Assembly (NCBI GenBank): GCA_016872195.1
Contig: VHAT01000013.1
Location: 1 to 60,310 of the forward strand
Reading direction: 5' to 3'
Source of the DNA: Sphingomonadales bacterium
GTDB taxonomy: Bacteria; Bacteroidota; Bacteroidia; Chitinophagales; Chitinophagaceae
Length of the DNA: 60,310 bases
The notes beneath the pieces are model-generated. The model saw nothing but the letters and a program-made list of their open reading frames with translations. It was not told the origin of the DNA and ran no database searches. Position 1 is the stretch's first letter. Every line of letters begins with the position of its first letter. A program made the translations under genes and the position numbers. Positions 26,308 through 34,424 of the stretch are shown one piece after another.

Positions 26308-27645
26308 TTACTTTAGCTGAAAACTCTCCAGGAACTTCGTATTGAAATCGCCACTCCTGAAACGTTCATCTTGCATCAATTGCAAATGAAAGGGAATGGT
26401 TGTCTTTACCCCTTCAATCACGTATTCGCTCAGGGCGCGATACATGGTTTGGATGGCCTCCTGACGCGTTTGCGCCACGGTAATGAGCTTTCCGATCATT
26501 GAATCGTAATAAGGTGGAATCACATAACCTGCGTAAACATGGCTGTCTACGCGAACACCATGACCACCCGGTTGATGCACCACGGTGATCTTTCCAGGTG
26601 AGGGACGAAAATCATTATAAGGATCCTCCGCATTGATGCGACACTCAATGGAGTGCATTTGCGGGTAGTAATCTTTTCCTGAAATACGATGACCGGCAGC
26701 GATCAATATTTGCTCTTTGATCATATCGTAATTGATCACCTCTTCCGTTACGCAGTGCTCCACCTGAATCCGCGTATTCATCTCCATAAAATAAAAATTA
26801 CGATGCTTGTCGACCAAAAATTCAATAGTCCCCACGCTCTCGTAATTGATAGCGGCAGCGGCTTTCTTAGCGGCCTCTCCCATCTTATGGCGTAACTCTT
26901 CGGTCATAAAGGGAGAAGGAGATTCCTCTACCAACTTTTGATGTCGGCGCTGAATGGAACAGTCTCTTTCACTCAAGTGACAAACATTTCCAAACTGATC
27001 GCCGGCAACTTGTATTTCGATATGACGTGGTTCCTCCACGAATTTCTCCATGTAGATACCGTCATTTTTAAAAGAAGCCAGCGCTTCTGCCTTGGCTGTG
27101 TCGTATGCTTTCTCTAGTTCTGATTCTTCCCAAACAATACGCATGCCCTTACCGCCGCCTCCGGCCGTCGCTTTTAAGATAACAGGAAAGCCCATTTCGC
27201 GGGCGATTCCCTTGGCCTCGTCGACGCTCTGCAAAAGGCCTTGTCCTCCGGGAATAACCGGGACCCCGGCCTTGATCATGGTCTCCTTGGCTGTAATCTT
27301 ATCGCCCATCGAGTTGATCATCTCGGGGGTGGGTCCAATGAATTTGACCCCATGTTCGTTACAGATACGGGCAAATTTGGCATTCTCGGCCAAGAATCCA
27401 TAGCCCGGATGAATAGCATCGGCATTGGTGATCTCGGCGGCCGACATAATGTTGGCAATATTCAGATACGAGTCACTACTTTGGGGTCGACCTATACAGA
27501 CCGCCTCGTCGGCAAAGCGCACATGCAAGCTATCTCGATCGGCTGTTGAATAAACCGCCACGGTCTTAATCCCCATCTCTCGGGCCGTGCGAATAACACG
27601 AAGGGCGATCTCGCCTCTGTTGGCGATCAGAATTTTTTTGAACAT
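26308..27645 (-). CDS. accC: Acetyl-CoA carboxylase, biotin carboxylase subunit
   Basis: ATP-dependent carboxylation of biotin on AccB, first half-reaction of malonyl-CoA synthesis. The 445 residues begin [20 protein letters not shown], and have the ATP-grasp loop [13 protein letters not shown], the [14 protein letters not shown] stretch and [16 protein letters not shown], all standard. Length is that of a free AccC. It follows accB after 17 nt. Confidence 0.96.
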   Translation of the reverse strand: MFKKILIANRGEIALRVIRTAREMGIKTVAVYSTADRDSLHVRFADEAVCIGRPQSSDSYLNIANIMSAAEITNADAIHPGYGFLAENAKFARICNEHGVKFIGPTPEMINSMGDKITAKETMIKAGVPVIPGGQGLLQSVDEAKGIAREMGFPVILKATAGGGGKGMRIVWEESELEKAYDTAKAEALASFKNDGIYMEKFVEEPRHIEIQVAGDQFGNVCHLSERDCSIQRRHQKLVEESPSPFMTEELRHKMGEAAKKAAAAINYESVGTIEFLVDKHRNFYFMEMNTRIQVEHCVTEEVINYDMIKEQILIAAGHRISGKDYYPQMHSIECRINAEDPYNDFRPSPGKITVVHQPGGHGVRVDSHVYAGYVIPPYYDSMIGKLITVAQTRQEAIQTMYRALSEYVIEGVKTTIPFHLQLMQDERFRSGDFNTKFLESFQLK

Positions 27646-27662
27646 AGCAGAATGATTTTGCC

Positions 27663-28148
27663 TTAGGCAGGCTCTACCAAAAACAAGGGCTGATCATATT
27701 CCACGGGCGAAGCGTCATCGACCAATACTTTAACGATACGACCTTTGACCTCGCTTTCGATCTCATTGAAGAGCTTCATGGCCTCTATAATACAGAGAAC
27801 GGTACCAGGAGCAATATCGCTACCCACATCGACCAGATTGGGTTTGTCCGGCGAAGACTTTCTATAGAAGGTACCGATCATGGGACTCTTGATCGTAACC
27901 AGGTTATCTGAGGCAGCAGGTGCCGATTTTGACTTCTCTAACGATAGAGTAGATGGAGCGGGCGCAGCTGCCACGGGGGGGGCGGAAGGGGCTGCCATCA
28001 TGGGGACGGGCGCGGTGGCCACTACCTGCTGAACCGGCTCCTCTTTCTGCTTAACGGTAACCTTAACATCCTTTAACTCGATGGTCACCTCTCCGATATT
28101 GGATTTGTTGACCATTTTGATCAACTCCTGAATCTGTTTAAAGTCCAT
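27663..28148 (-). CDS. accB: Acetyl-CoA carboxylase, biotin carboxyl carrier protein
   Basis: Carries biotin between AccC and the AccA/AccD carboxyltransferase. The 161 residues start [19 protein letters not shown], then an Ala/Pro-rich linker (about residues 50-90), and a lipoyl-like domain with the biotin-attachment site [11 protein letters not shown]. The ATG at 28148 is used in preference to a TTG nine bases upstream. The order efp-accB-accC is conserved in many bacteria; here a terminator-like hairpin separates efp from accB. Confidence 0.95.
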   Translation of the reverse strand: MDFKQIQELIKMVNKSNIGEVTIELKDVKVTVKQKEEPVQQVVATAPVPMMAAPSAPPVAAAPAPSTLSLEKSKSAPAASDNLVTIKSPMIGTFYRKSSPDKPNLVDVGSDIAPGTVLCIIEAMKLFNEIESEVKGRIVKVLVDDASPVEYDQPLFLVEPA

Positions 28149-28293
28149 GCCTTTCAATTTTAAAAATTTTAGGTTGAATGATCAGGTCGTACCAGGCCGC
28201 TAAGGTAAGGCAATGCCTTTCAGAACCGTTGGCTTTTTTATTGATTTTGGGGGATTTTGGGCAAAAAATGAGGAAAAAACGCCAAAAATGAGC

Positions 28294-28325
28294 AAAAAAT
28301 AGCCCGAAATCGTAAAATTCCGGGC
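28294..28325 (-). terminator. Terminator after efp
   Basis: On the minus strand a GCCCG/CGGGC stem with a weakly paired interior is followed by a U-rich stretch (TATTTTTTG). It lies about 35 nt after the efp stop and 145 nt before accB. The rest of the 211-nt gap is AT-rich with repeated short AAAAATGAG-like words. Confidence 0.6.
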
Positions 28326-28359
28326 CTTGAAAAAAATAGAAAATGAGGACTTATACTAA

Positions 28360-28926
28360 TTACTCTTTTACTCTTTCTACGTACTCCCCTGTTTTTGTGT
28401 TGATACGGATCATCTCTCCCTCGTTTACAAAAAGCGGAACACTCACCGCCGCACCGGTTTCCACCGTAGCGGGCTTTAAGGTACGGGTAGCAGTATCACC
28501 TCGGAGGCCAGGCTCGGTGTAGGTAACCTGTAAGACGATTTTGTCAGGCAGTTCCACGCTCATGGGCAGCTCGGTCTCTGTATTGAACAACACGCTTACT
28601 TCTTGCCCCTCTTTCAAAAACTGGGGTGCATCCACGGTATTCTCCTGAACGGCCACCTGTTCGAAGGTCTCGTTATCCATAAAATTATACCCGGTATCGT
28701 CCTTGTACAGAAACTGATAGGCCTTACGTTCTACGCGGACCGGGAAAATATTATCGCCGGAGTTCCAAGTCTTTTCGATGGAACGATTATTGTCGACCCC
28801 CTTTAGCTTGGCCCAAACCTTTGCGGCCGCACGGGCGGTTTTGTTCTCGCCAAACTCCACTACCGAATACAAACTCCCATCGAGTTTTATGATCAGCCCA
28901 CGGCTGATATCTGCTGTCGTTGCCAT
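28360..28926 (-). CDS. efp: Elongation factor P
   Basis: Binds ribosomes stalled at polyproline and helps peptide-bond formation. The 188 residues have all three beta-barrel domains (ending NEGEMIRINTKTGEYVERV). The tip of domain I is unusual: where most EF-P has PGKG with the modified Lys, this one has TARA, with Arg at residue 32. The ATG at 28926 is chosen because a near-perfect promoter lies between it and an upstream in-frame start at 28974. It leads the efp-accB-accC cluster. Confidence 0.94.
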   Translation of the reverse strand: MATTADISRGLIIKLDGSLYSVVEFGENKTARAAAKVWAKLKGVDNNRSIEKTWNSGDNIFPVRVERKAYQFLYKDDTGYNFMDNETFEQVAVQENTVDAPQFLKEGQEVSVLFNTETELPMSVELPDKIVLQVTYTEPGLRGDTATRTLKPATVETGAAVSVPLFVNEGEMIRINTKTGEYVERVKE

Positions 28927-28946
28927 TGGAAAAATTATTGAGGTCG

Positions 28947-28977
28947 CAAAGATAAGGGAGCCTTGCCTGAACACAAA
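28947..28977 (-). promoter_or_regulatory. Promoter of efp
   Basis: On the minus strand, TTTG (28974-28977), 19 nt, TATCTTTG (28947-28954): a full match to the Bacteroidota promoter. The -7 element is 20 nt before the efp ATG. Confidence 0.8.
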
Positions 28978-28982
28978 ACTGC

Positions 28983-28990
28983 TACCTTTG
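28983..28990 (+). promoter_or_regulatory. -7 promoter element of mdh
   Basis: TACCTTTG lies 14 nt before the mdh ATG at 29005, with a CTTG 17 nt upstream as a weak -33. It lies back to back with the efp promoter, and supports the 29005 start. Confidence 0.6.
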
Positions 28991-29004
28991 CAAAAATTTT
29001 TACA

Positions 29005-29934
29005 ATGAAAGTAACGGTTGTAGGTGCAGGGGCGGTGGGAGCCACTTGTGCCGATAATATTGCCAGAAAAGAACTATGCACCGAGTTAGTCTTACTCGAC
29101 ATCAAAGAAGGGGTTGCCGAAGGTAAGGCGCAGGATATGATGCAAACCGCCACCCTTCTGGGGTTTGATACCCGTATTACCGGCAGCACTAACGACTACA
29201 CTAAAACGGCCAATAGTGATGTAGTGGTGATCACATCGGGACTTCCACGCAAACCCGGTATGACACGCGAAGAATTGATCGGTGTCAATGCCGGCATTGT
29301 AAAAGGCGTTTGTGAGAACGTTCTGAAATTCTCCCCCAATGCCATAATTATTATCGTAAGTAACCCGATGGATACGATGACCTACCTCGCCTTACAACAA
29401 ACAGGTCTTCCCAAGCAGCGTATTATCGGAATGGGCGGCACCCTCGATAGTAGTCGCTTTAAATATCAGCTTTCTCTTCATTTGGGCTGCAGTCCGGCCG
29501 ATCTGAATGCCGTAGTCGTTGGCGGCCATGGAGACACCACCATGATCCCACTGATTCGACTGGCTACCTGGAATAGTGTACCGGTTACGCAGTTCCTGAG
29601 CCAAGAGCAACAAGATAAGATCGTAAAAGACACGATGGTAGGAGGAGCTACCCTCACAGCGCTGATCGGAACGTCTGCCTGGTATGCTCCAGGTGCAGCG
29701 GCGGCGGCCCTGGTAGAATCCATCGTTCGCGATGAGAAAAAACTTTTTACCTGTTGCGTCTCACTGAATGGAGAATACAAGCAACAAGACATTTGTCTGG
29801 GAGTACCGGTGACCATTGGAAGGAATGGCTGGGAAAAGATCATCGACTTCAAATTAAATACAACCGAGCAAGAGGCCTTCGATAAAAGCGCTGCTGCCGT
29901 TCGCAGTATGAATGATGTACTCAAGACGCTCTAA
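29005..29934 (+). CDS. mdh: Malate dehydrogenase
   Basis: NAD-dependent oxidation of malate to oxaloacetate in the TCA cycle. The 309 residues are of the LDH-like MDH type: MKVTVVGAGAVGATCADNI (Rossmann motif), GLPRKPGMTREELI (substrate-site Arg residues), VSNPMDTMTYLA and GGHGDTTMIPL with the catalytic His. The LDH-type Gln is replaced by the Arg of RKPGMTR, which favours malate over lactate. The start at 29005 follows a -7 promoter element by 14 nt. Confidence 0.94.
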   Translation: MKVTVVGAGAVGATCADNIARKELCTELVLLDIKEGVAEGKAQDMMQTATLLGFDTRITGSTNDYTKTANSDVVVITSGLPRKPGMTREELIGVNAGIVKGVCENVLKFSPNAIIIIVSNPMDTMTYLALQQTGLPKQRIIGMGGTLDSSRFKYQLSLHLGCSPADLNAVVVGGHGDTTMIPLIRLATWNSVPVTQFLSQEQQDKIVKDTMVGGATLTALIGTSAWYAPGAAAAALVESIVRDEKKLFTCCVSLNGEYKQQDICLGVPVTIGRNGWEKIIDFKLNTTEQEAFDKSAAAVRSMNDVLKTL

Positions 29935-29949
29935 TCTCAGTGATCGATC

Positions 29950-30945
29950 TTACTTTACAATAGAGCTCCTAACGGGGCTCTTTTTTTTTTGGATCCGAAA
30001 ACAAAAACGAGTGGTACGGCCGGCAAAATCAAATGAAGTGGTCGCCTTGGTCAAATCGCTGATCAATGCCACCTCGCTTAAAGAAGCCTCCATGCTAAAC
30101 TTGGTAAAATTGGTACTGAAGTAGAGTATACCATCGGCAGAAAGGATGCGAAGTGCCTCCCGGATCAATAAAGGATGATCGCGCTGAATATCCAAGATGT
30201 CATCCATGCGCTTACTATTACTAAAGGTAGGAGGATCCATTACGATCAGGTCGAAACGCTCGGCAGGAAGGGTTCGTAAGTACTGCGTAATATCGGCCTG
30301 TACAAATTGATAGGCTCCCGATTGAGCTGAATCACCGATCGTACTATCCGAGAGAGAGACGAATCCATTTAATTCCATATTCCGACGGGCCCATTCCAAA
30401 TAAGTATTAGAAAGATCAACCGTAGTTACTTCGGAAGCCCCGCCGGCCGCGGCATATACCGAAAAAGATCCTGTGTATGCAAAAAGGTTGAGTACGCGCT
30501 TTCCTTTTGCCTGCTGCTGAACCAGGCAACGGGTATCACGATGATCCAAGAACAATCCGGTATCCAGATAGTCGGTGAGATTGATCAAAAAAGAGAGTCC
30601 GTTTTCTTGTATAATAAAAAAATCACCCGCACCCTCTGCGGTTTTTTGATACTGCCCTCCCCGACCGGGCTTGCGCTGCCGAAGTTTCAAGAAGATCTGT
30701 TCGCGAGGTACCGCTAATGAAAGAGCCATTTGCTGCAGACATGACGCTAGCCAGATCGCATGGGCCTCTTCGTTCATCCCATGCCTTCTTTTATACTCGG
30801 CCACATAGAGCTTTTCGGCATACCGATCGATACAAAATGGAAACTCAGGCAGATCGTGATCATAGAGTCGGTAACAACTAATACCCCGTTTGCGAGCCTG
30901 CTTGTCTATATGCCGCGAGAGCTTTTGCAAACGATTATGAAACAT
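29950..30945 (-). CDS. Class I SAM-dependent rRNA methyltransferase (RlmK-like)
   Basis: A 331-residue protein that matches the C-terminal half of E. coli RlmKL (RlmK, which makes m7G2069 in 23S rRNA). Seen: DYLDTGLFLDHR, the SAM motif VLNLFAYTGSFSVYAA, TTVDLSNTYLEWARRNMELNG and MDPPTFSNSKRMDD. The RlmL half is absent, so this is a stand-alone form; the exact target is inferred. The ATG at 30945 avoids overlap with the divergent nuclease gene. The 3' end holds the terminator of mdh. Confidence 0.85.
   Translation of the reverse strand: MFHNRLQKLSRHIDKQARKRGISCYRLYDHDLPEFPFCIDRYAEKLYVAEYKRRHGMNEEAHAIWLASCLQQMALSLAVPREQIFLKLRQRKPGRGGQYQKTAEGAGDFFIIQENGLSFLINLTDYLDTGLFLDHRDTRCLVQQQAKGKRVLNLFAYTGSFSVYAAAGGASEVTTVDLSNTYLEWARRNMELNGFVSLSDSTIGDSAQSGAYQFVQADITQYLRTLPAERFDLIVMDPPTFSNSKRMDDILDIQRDHPLLIREALRILSADGILYFSTNFTKFSMEASLSEVALISDLTKATTSFDFAGRTTRFCFRIQKKKSPVRSSIVK
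29962..29990 (+). terminator. Terminator of mdh, inside the methyltransferase 3' end
   Basis: An 8-bp stem (AGAGCTCC with GGGGCTCT, one T-G pair), loop TAAC, then ten T. It lies within the last codons of the convergent methyltransferase, where the T run is read as three Lys codons. Confidence 0.85.
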
Positions 30946-30998
30946 CTCTAAACGTTGGTCGGTCACGCTGCTGATTTTTAACGAAATTAGCTCTTTGA

Positions 30999-32390
30999 AT
31001 GTATGCAATCGTAGACATAGAGACAACAGGCTCTTTTGCCGCAGCCAATGGCATTACCGAGATTGCCATTCACTTATTTGACGGCGTCTCCGTAACCGAG
31101 ACCTATGAGACCTTGGTCAATCCCGGCCAACCCATTCCGCCTTTTATTCAAAAGATGACAGGCATAACTGACCAAATGGTGGCAACGGCGCCCCCCTTTA
31201 GTGAGATAGCCGAAAAGGTATATTCACTACTGCAGGGACAGATCTTTGTAGCTCATAACGTTCAGTTCGACTATTCCTTTGTAAAGGCGCATTTGAAACA
31301 AGAGGGATATCAATTGCACTGCAGTAAACTTTGTACCGTGCGGCTGAGCCGACAGATCTTACCCGGCCTTCCTTCGTATAGCTTAGGTAAGCTCTGCCGA
31401 TCCATTGGCATTCCTCTCGAAAATCGCCATCGCGCTGGTGGCGACAGTGCGGCCACCGCCCTTTTGTTCAAACGTCTGATGGATGCGGATCAGCACCACC
31501 ATATTGCCAGAAGTTTAAAACGAAATTCAAAAGAAGCCATCTTACCGCCCTATGTCCCCAAAGAACATTGGGAAAAATTGCCTCCCCGACCCGGTGTCTA
31601 CTATTTTCATGACGCAAAGGGAAAAGTGATATATGTAGGAAAGGCCATCAATATCCGCTACCGTGTCAATAGCCATTTTAGCAATGATGATACCGGCTGG
31701 CAAAAGCAACGATGGGTCAAGCATATCCATGCCATTTCACATACTGAATGTGCCACCCCATTGATGGCCACGATCTTGGAATCCGCCGAGATCAAACACC
31801 GCTGGCCTCGATTCAACGCCGCACAAAAAAGCCGAGAAGATCATTACGGGATCCATGTTTACGAGGACCAGCGAGGATATCTTCGGTTGATCATTGACAA
31901 GAACCGAAACAACGTACCCACCTTGCAACGCTTTTATCTACAGGTGGAAGGTCATGCCCGTCTTCGAAAATTGATACGTGAACACGATCTCTGCCCCATC
32001 CTTTGTTTTTTTCAAGACCCCGACACCCCCTGCGAAGGCGTTAAAGAGGGCTACTGCAAGGGCGCTTGCCTTAAAAAAGAAACCTCCGCATCGTACAATG
32101 CACGCGTGGAGGCCGCCTGTCGGCAGTTAGGGGCACAACCGAGCTATGCCATCGTTGACAGAGGGCTGCCAAAGAACACTTACTCGTGTATTCTGGTAGA
32201 AAGAGGACATTTCTACGGAATGGGCTATGTCCCCAAACATATAGCCCCCGATGATCCGGAGAAGCTAAAAGAGCACCTGACACGTTATCGAGACAATAGC
32301 TATATACAAAGGATCGTCAGGGAGCATAGCGAACAATATCCCGAAAAAGTAATTACCATCATGGACAATACGGTCAGTTTAACCAGGTAA
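30999..32390 (+). CDS. Fusion of DEDDh exonuclease (epsilon-like) and GIY-YIG nuclease
   Basis: A 463-residue two-nuclease protein. Residues 1-165 are a DnaQ-type 3'-5' exonuclease: IVDIETTG (Asp6, Glu8), HNVQFDYSFV and HRAGGDSAATALL. Residues about 195-290 are a UvrC/Cho-type GIY-YIG domain: PRPGVYYFHDAKGKVIYVGKA. The rest resembles the C-terminal part of Cho-like proteins and has Cys-rich CEGVKEGYCKGACLKK. Similar fusions are known; a role in excision repair is inferred. The last 17 bases overlap the convergent thioesterase gene. Confidence 0.9.
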   Translation: MYAIVDIETTGSFAAANGITEIAIHLFDGVSVTETYETLVNPGQPIPPFIQKMTGITDQMVATAPPFSEIAEKVYSLLQGQIFVAHNVQFDYSFVKAHLKQEGYQLHCSKLCTVRLSRQILPGLPSYSLGKLCRSIGIPLENRHRAGGDSAATALLFKRLMDADQHHHIARSLKRNSKEAILPPYVPKEHWEKLPPRPGVYYFHDAKGKVIYVGKAINIRYRVNSHFSNDDTGWQKQRWVKHIHAISHTECATPLMATILESAEIKHRWPRFNAAQKSREDHYGIHVYEDQRGYLRLIIDKNRNNVPTLQRFYLQVEGHARLRKLIREHDLCPILCFFQDPDTPCEGVKEGYCKGACLKKETSASYNARVEAACRQLGAQPSYAIVDRGLPKNTYSCILVERGHFYGMGYVPKHIAPDDPEKLKEHLTRYRDNSYIQRIVREHSEQYPEKVITIMDNTVSLTR

Positions 32391-32811
32391 ACTTCTCTGC
32401 TCTGGGCATAGCGCCAAAGGTGTCGCTGGCCATTGCGGGAGGAACGGTCAGCTTGCGCAAACGGGTATCCAAAAAGGCGCCGTCCACGGTCAGGATAGCC
32501 GCAATCGTTTCGCCGTTTTTGTAGAGCTGATGTTGTATGGTCCAGCGAGAAAAATCGGTGCGTGCAGCCAGCAACTGCAGGTCTATGGAAACGCTGTCGC
32601 CCATTTGCAACTCTCGCTTAAACCGACTTTCTTCGCGAAAAAGAATAGGACCAATATGGAGCTGATGGAATACGGATTCGCTAAGCCCCTTGGCCCGCAA
32701 GAACTCCATACGACACATAGCTCCCCAGTCGTAATAAACAGCATGACGAACATGAAAATTAGCATCGATATCAGCCCAACGGAGTTGGATGGGAAGCAAA
32801 AAATTATCCAT
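32374..32811 (-). CDS. Acyl-CoA thioesterase (4HBT hotdog family)
   Basis: A 145-residue hotdog-fold protein of the 4-hydroxybenzoyl-CoA thioesterase type. The family motif is at the start: IQLRWADIDANFHVRHAVYY (Asp and the following residues form the active site, normally D-x-D-x-x-x-H-V-N). Here the usual Asn after HV is Arg. The substrate is unknown. It overlaps the end of the nuclease fusion gene by 17 bases. Confidence 0.85.
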   Translation of the reverse strand: MDNFLLPIQLRWADIDANFHVRHAVYYDWGAMCRMEFLRAKGLSESVFHQLHIGPILFREESRFKRELQMGDSVSIDLQLLAARTDFSRWTIQHQLYKNGETIAAILTVDGAFLDTRLRKLTVPPAMASDTFGAMPRAEKFTWLN

Positions 32812-32892
32812 AACACAAAACTACTAAACAAGCGCCCAAATCAGCCAGCAATACAGATCGATGCCTTATTTTTACACCCCTAAATACTTTGT

Positions 32893-33648
32893 ATGAAAAA
32901 TATCGCCTTGGCCGTTGTAGCCCTTTTTTCCATCCATCTGATACAAGCGCAAAGCAAGATACCTGCTAAACCGGCCGCGCCAATAAAAAAACCCGCTGCC
33001 ACCACCCCTGTGGCGACTCGTCCGGCGACACCGGCCGTTCTTAGCTTAAAAAATGAAATTGACTCCGTCAGCTATGCGTTAGGGATCAGTCTTGCTTCTT
33101 ACTATAAAGCGCAGGGCGTAACCCAACTCAATACAACGGTCATGTCTAGGGCGGTAACAGACTTGTTGCAAGGGAAACCAACCATTCTGGATAATGGCTC
33201 TAGCTCCACCATTTTAAACAACTATATGACACGCTTGCAAAACGAAAAATCAAAATTGAACAAACAAGAGGGCGAACTCTTTTTGGCACAAAATAAGAAG
33301 AGACCCGAAGTAAAAACCACCGAATCTGGCTTACAATACGAGGTATTAGTTCAAGGCAATGGTGAACAACCTACCGCCGCCGACACAGTAACCTGTCATT
33401 ATCGTGGCACCTTCCTCGACGGAAAAGGCTTTGATAATTCCTACGACAGAGGTCAGCCCATCAGCTTTCCGTTAACTGGCGTAATCCGGGGCTGGACAGA
33501 AGGTCTGCAATTGATGAATATAGGCTCCAAATACCGGTTCTATATTCCCTATACCCTCGGGTACGGCGAATTTGACTACATGTCTATTCCCGGCGGATCG
33601 ATGCTGATCTTTGAAGTAGAGCTGATCGATATCAAAAGAAAAAAATAA
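32893..33648 (+). CDS. FKBP-type peptidyl-prolyl cis-trans isomerase
   Basis: An exported 251-residue folding helper. A signal peptide (MKNIALAVVALFSIHLIQA) is followed by a Pro/Ala/Lys-rich linker (about residues 22-50), an FKBP N-terminal dimerisation-like domain (SVSYALGISLASYYKAQG onwards), and the FKBP domain from about residue 140 (ETGLQYEVLVQGNG-like region, CHYRGTFLDGKGFDNSYDRG, GWTEGLQLM, YRFYIPYTLGYG). Close to the FkpA/Mip layout. Confidence 0.93.
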   Translation: MKNIALAVVALFSIHLIQAQSKIPAKPAAPIKKPAATTPVATRPATPAVLSLKNEIDSVSYALGISLASYYKAQGVTQLNTTVMSRAVTDLLQGKPTILDNGSSSTILNNYMTRLQNEKSKLNKQEGELFLAQNKKRPEVKTTESGLQYEVLVQGNGEQPTAADTVTCHYRGTFLDGKGFDNSYDRGQPISFPLTGVIRGWTEGLQLMNIGSKYRFYIPYTLGYGEFDYMSIPGGSMLIFEVELIDIKRKK

Positions 33649-33677
33649 GCGGACAGCCTCGTTAACGGTAAGTTGAG

Positions 33678-34361
33678 TTAACGAATTGCCTCCTTTGCCC
33701 AACCCAATGCCATTTCAAATTGCTCTTGGGGGTTTAGGTGCGTATTATCGAGCACCCTTGCATCTACGGCTTGCCGAAGAGGACTCTCTTCTCTGGTTGC
33801 ATCCATATGATCACGCCGCGCCAGGTTCTCGCGTACGGCCTCCAGCGTAATGGCAGGATCGCTGGCGGACAATTCCATAAATCGTCTTTTGACGCGCGTC
33901 TCCTGATCGGCTGTCATAAAGATCTTGAGCTGCGCATTGGGAAATACCACGGTACCGATATCACGCCCATCCATTACGATTCCTTTGGCAGCGCCCATTC
34001 GCTGTTGTTGCTGCACTGCAAATTTTCTCACCAAGGGCAGTGCCGCTACTTTACTAACCTTCTCGGCCACCTTCATATCCCGAATAAGAGGCTCTACATT
34101 TTCGCCATTCAAATAAACATCGCTGGCACCCCGTCCGGCATTAAAGACAAACCCCAGCTCGATCTCGGATAAAGCTTTTTGCACTTGCTTTTCGCTGGAG
34201 AGATCGACCTCGTTACGCAGAAAGTAAAGGGTTACCGCCCGGTACATAGCACCGCTGTCGACAAAAACGTAACCCAGGGCCTTTGCTAACGCTTTGGCCA
34301 AGGTACTCTTACCGCAACTGGACCAGCCATCGAGTGTGATAATAATTGGGGAGGGGGGCAT
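33678..34361 (-). CDS. cmk: Cytidylate kinase
   Basis: Phosphorylates CMP and dCMP. The 227 residues have the P-loop DGWSSCGKSTLAKALAKALG, the DSGAMYRAVTLYFLR signature and VMDGRDIGTVVFPNA, standard for bacterial Cmk. It lies downstream of clpC on the same strand, with the clpC terminator in the gap; its own promoter was not identified. Confidence 0.95.
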   Translation of the reverse strand: MPPSPIIITLDGWSSCGKSTLAKALAKALGYVFVDSGAMYRAVTLYFLRNEVDLSSEKQVQKALSEIELGFVFNAGRGASDVYLNGENVEPLIRDMKVAEKVSKVAALPLVRKFAVQQQQRMGAAKGIVMDGRDIGTVVFPNAQLKIFMTADQETRVKRRFMELSASDPAITLEAVRENLARRDHMDATREESPLRQAVDARVLDNTHLNPQEQFEMALGWAKEAIR

Positions 34362-34372
34362 GGCTCAAAAAT

Positions 34373-34400
34373 AAAAAAAGGAGCCCGGTAAAGTAGCTCC
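34373..34400 (-). terminator. Terminator of clpC
   Basis: On the minus strand GGAGC/GCTCC with a loop of eleven bases, then seven T. It lies 25 nt after the clpC stop. Confidence 0.7.
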
Positions 34401-34424
34401 TCTTGCGAAATAATTATAAGATGA

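Noticed and set aside
28927-28974. Longer efp start at 28974
   Set aside because: A full promoter lies between it and the ATG at 28926, and EF-P proteins of this group start MATTADI.
33660-33683. CGTTAAC...GTTAACG inverted repeat as a terminator between the FKBP gene and cmk
   Set aside because: Seven base pairs with a ten-base loop and no T run on either strand.
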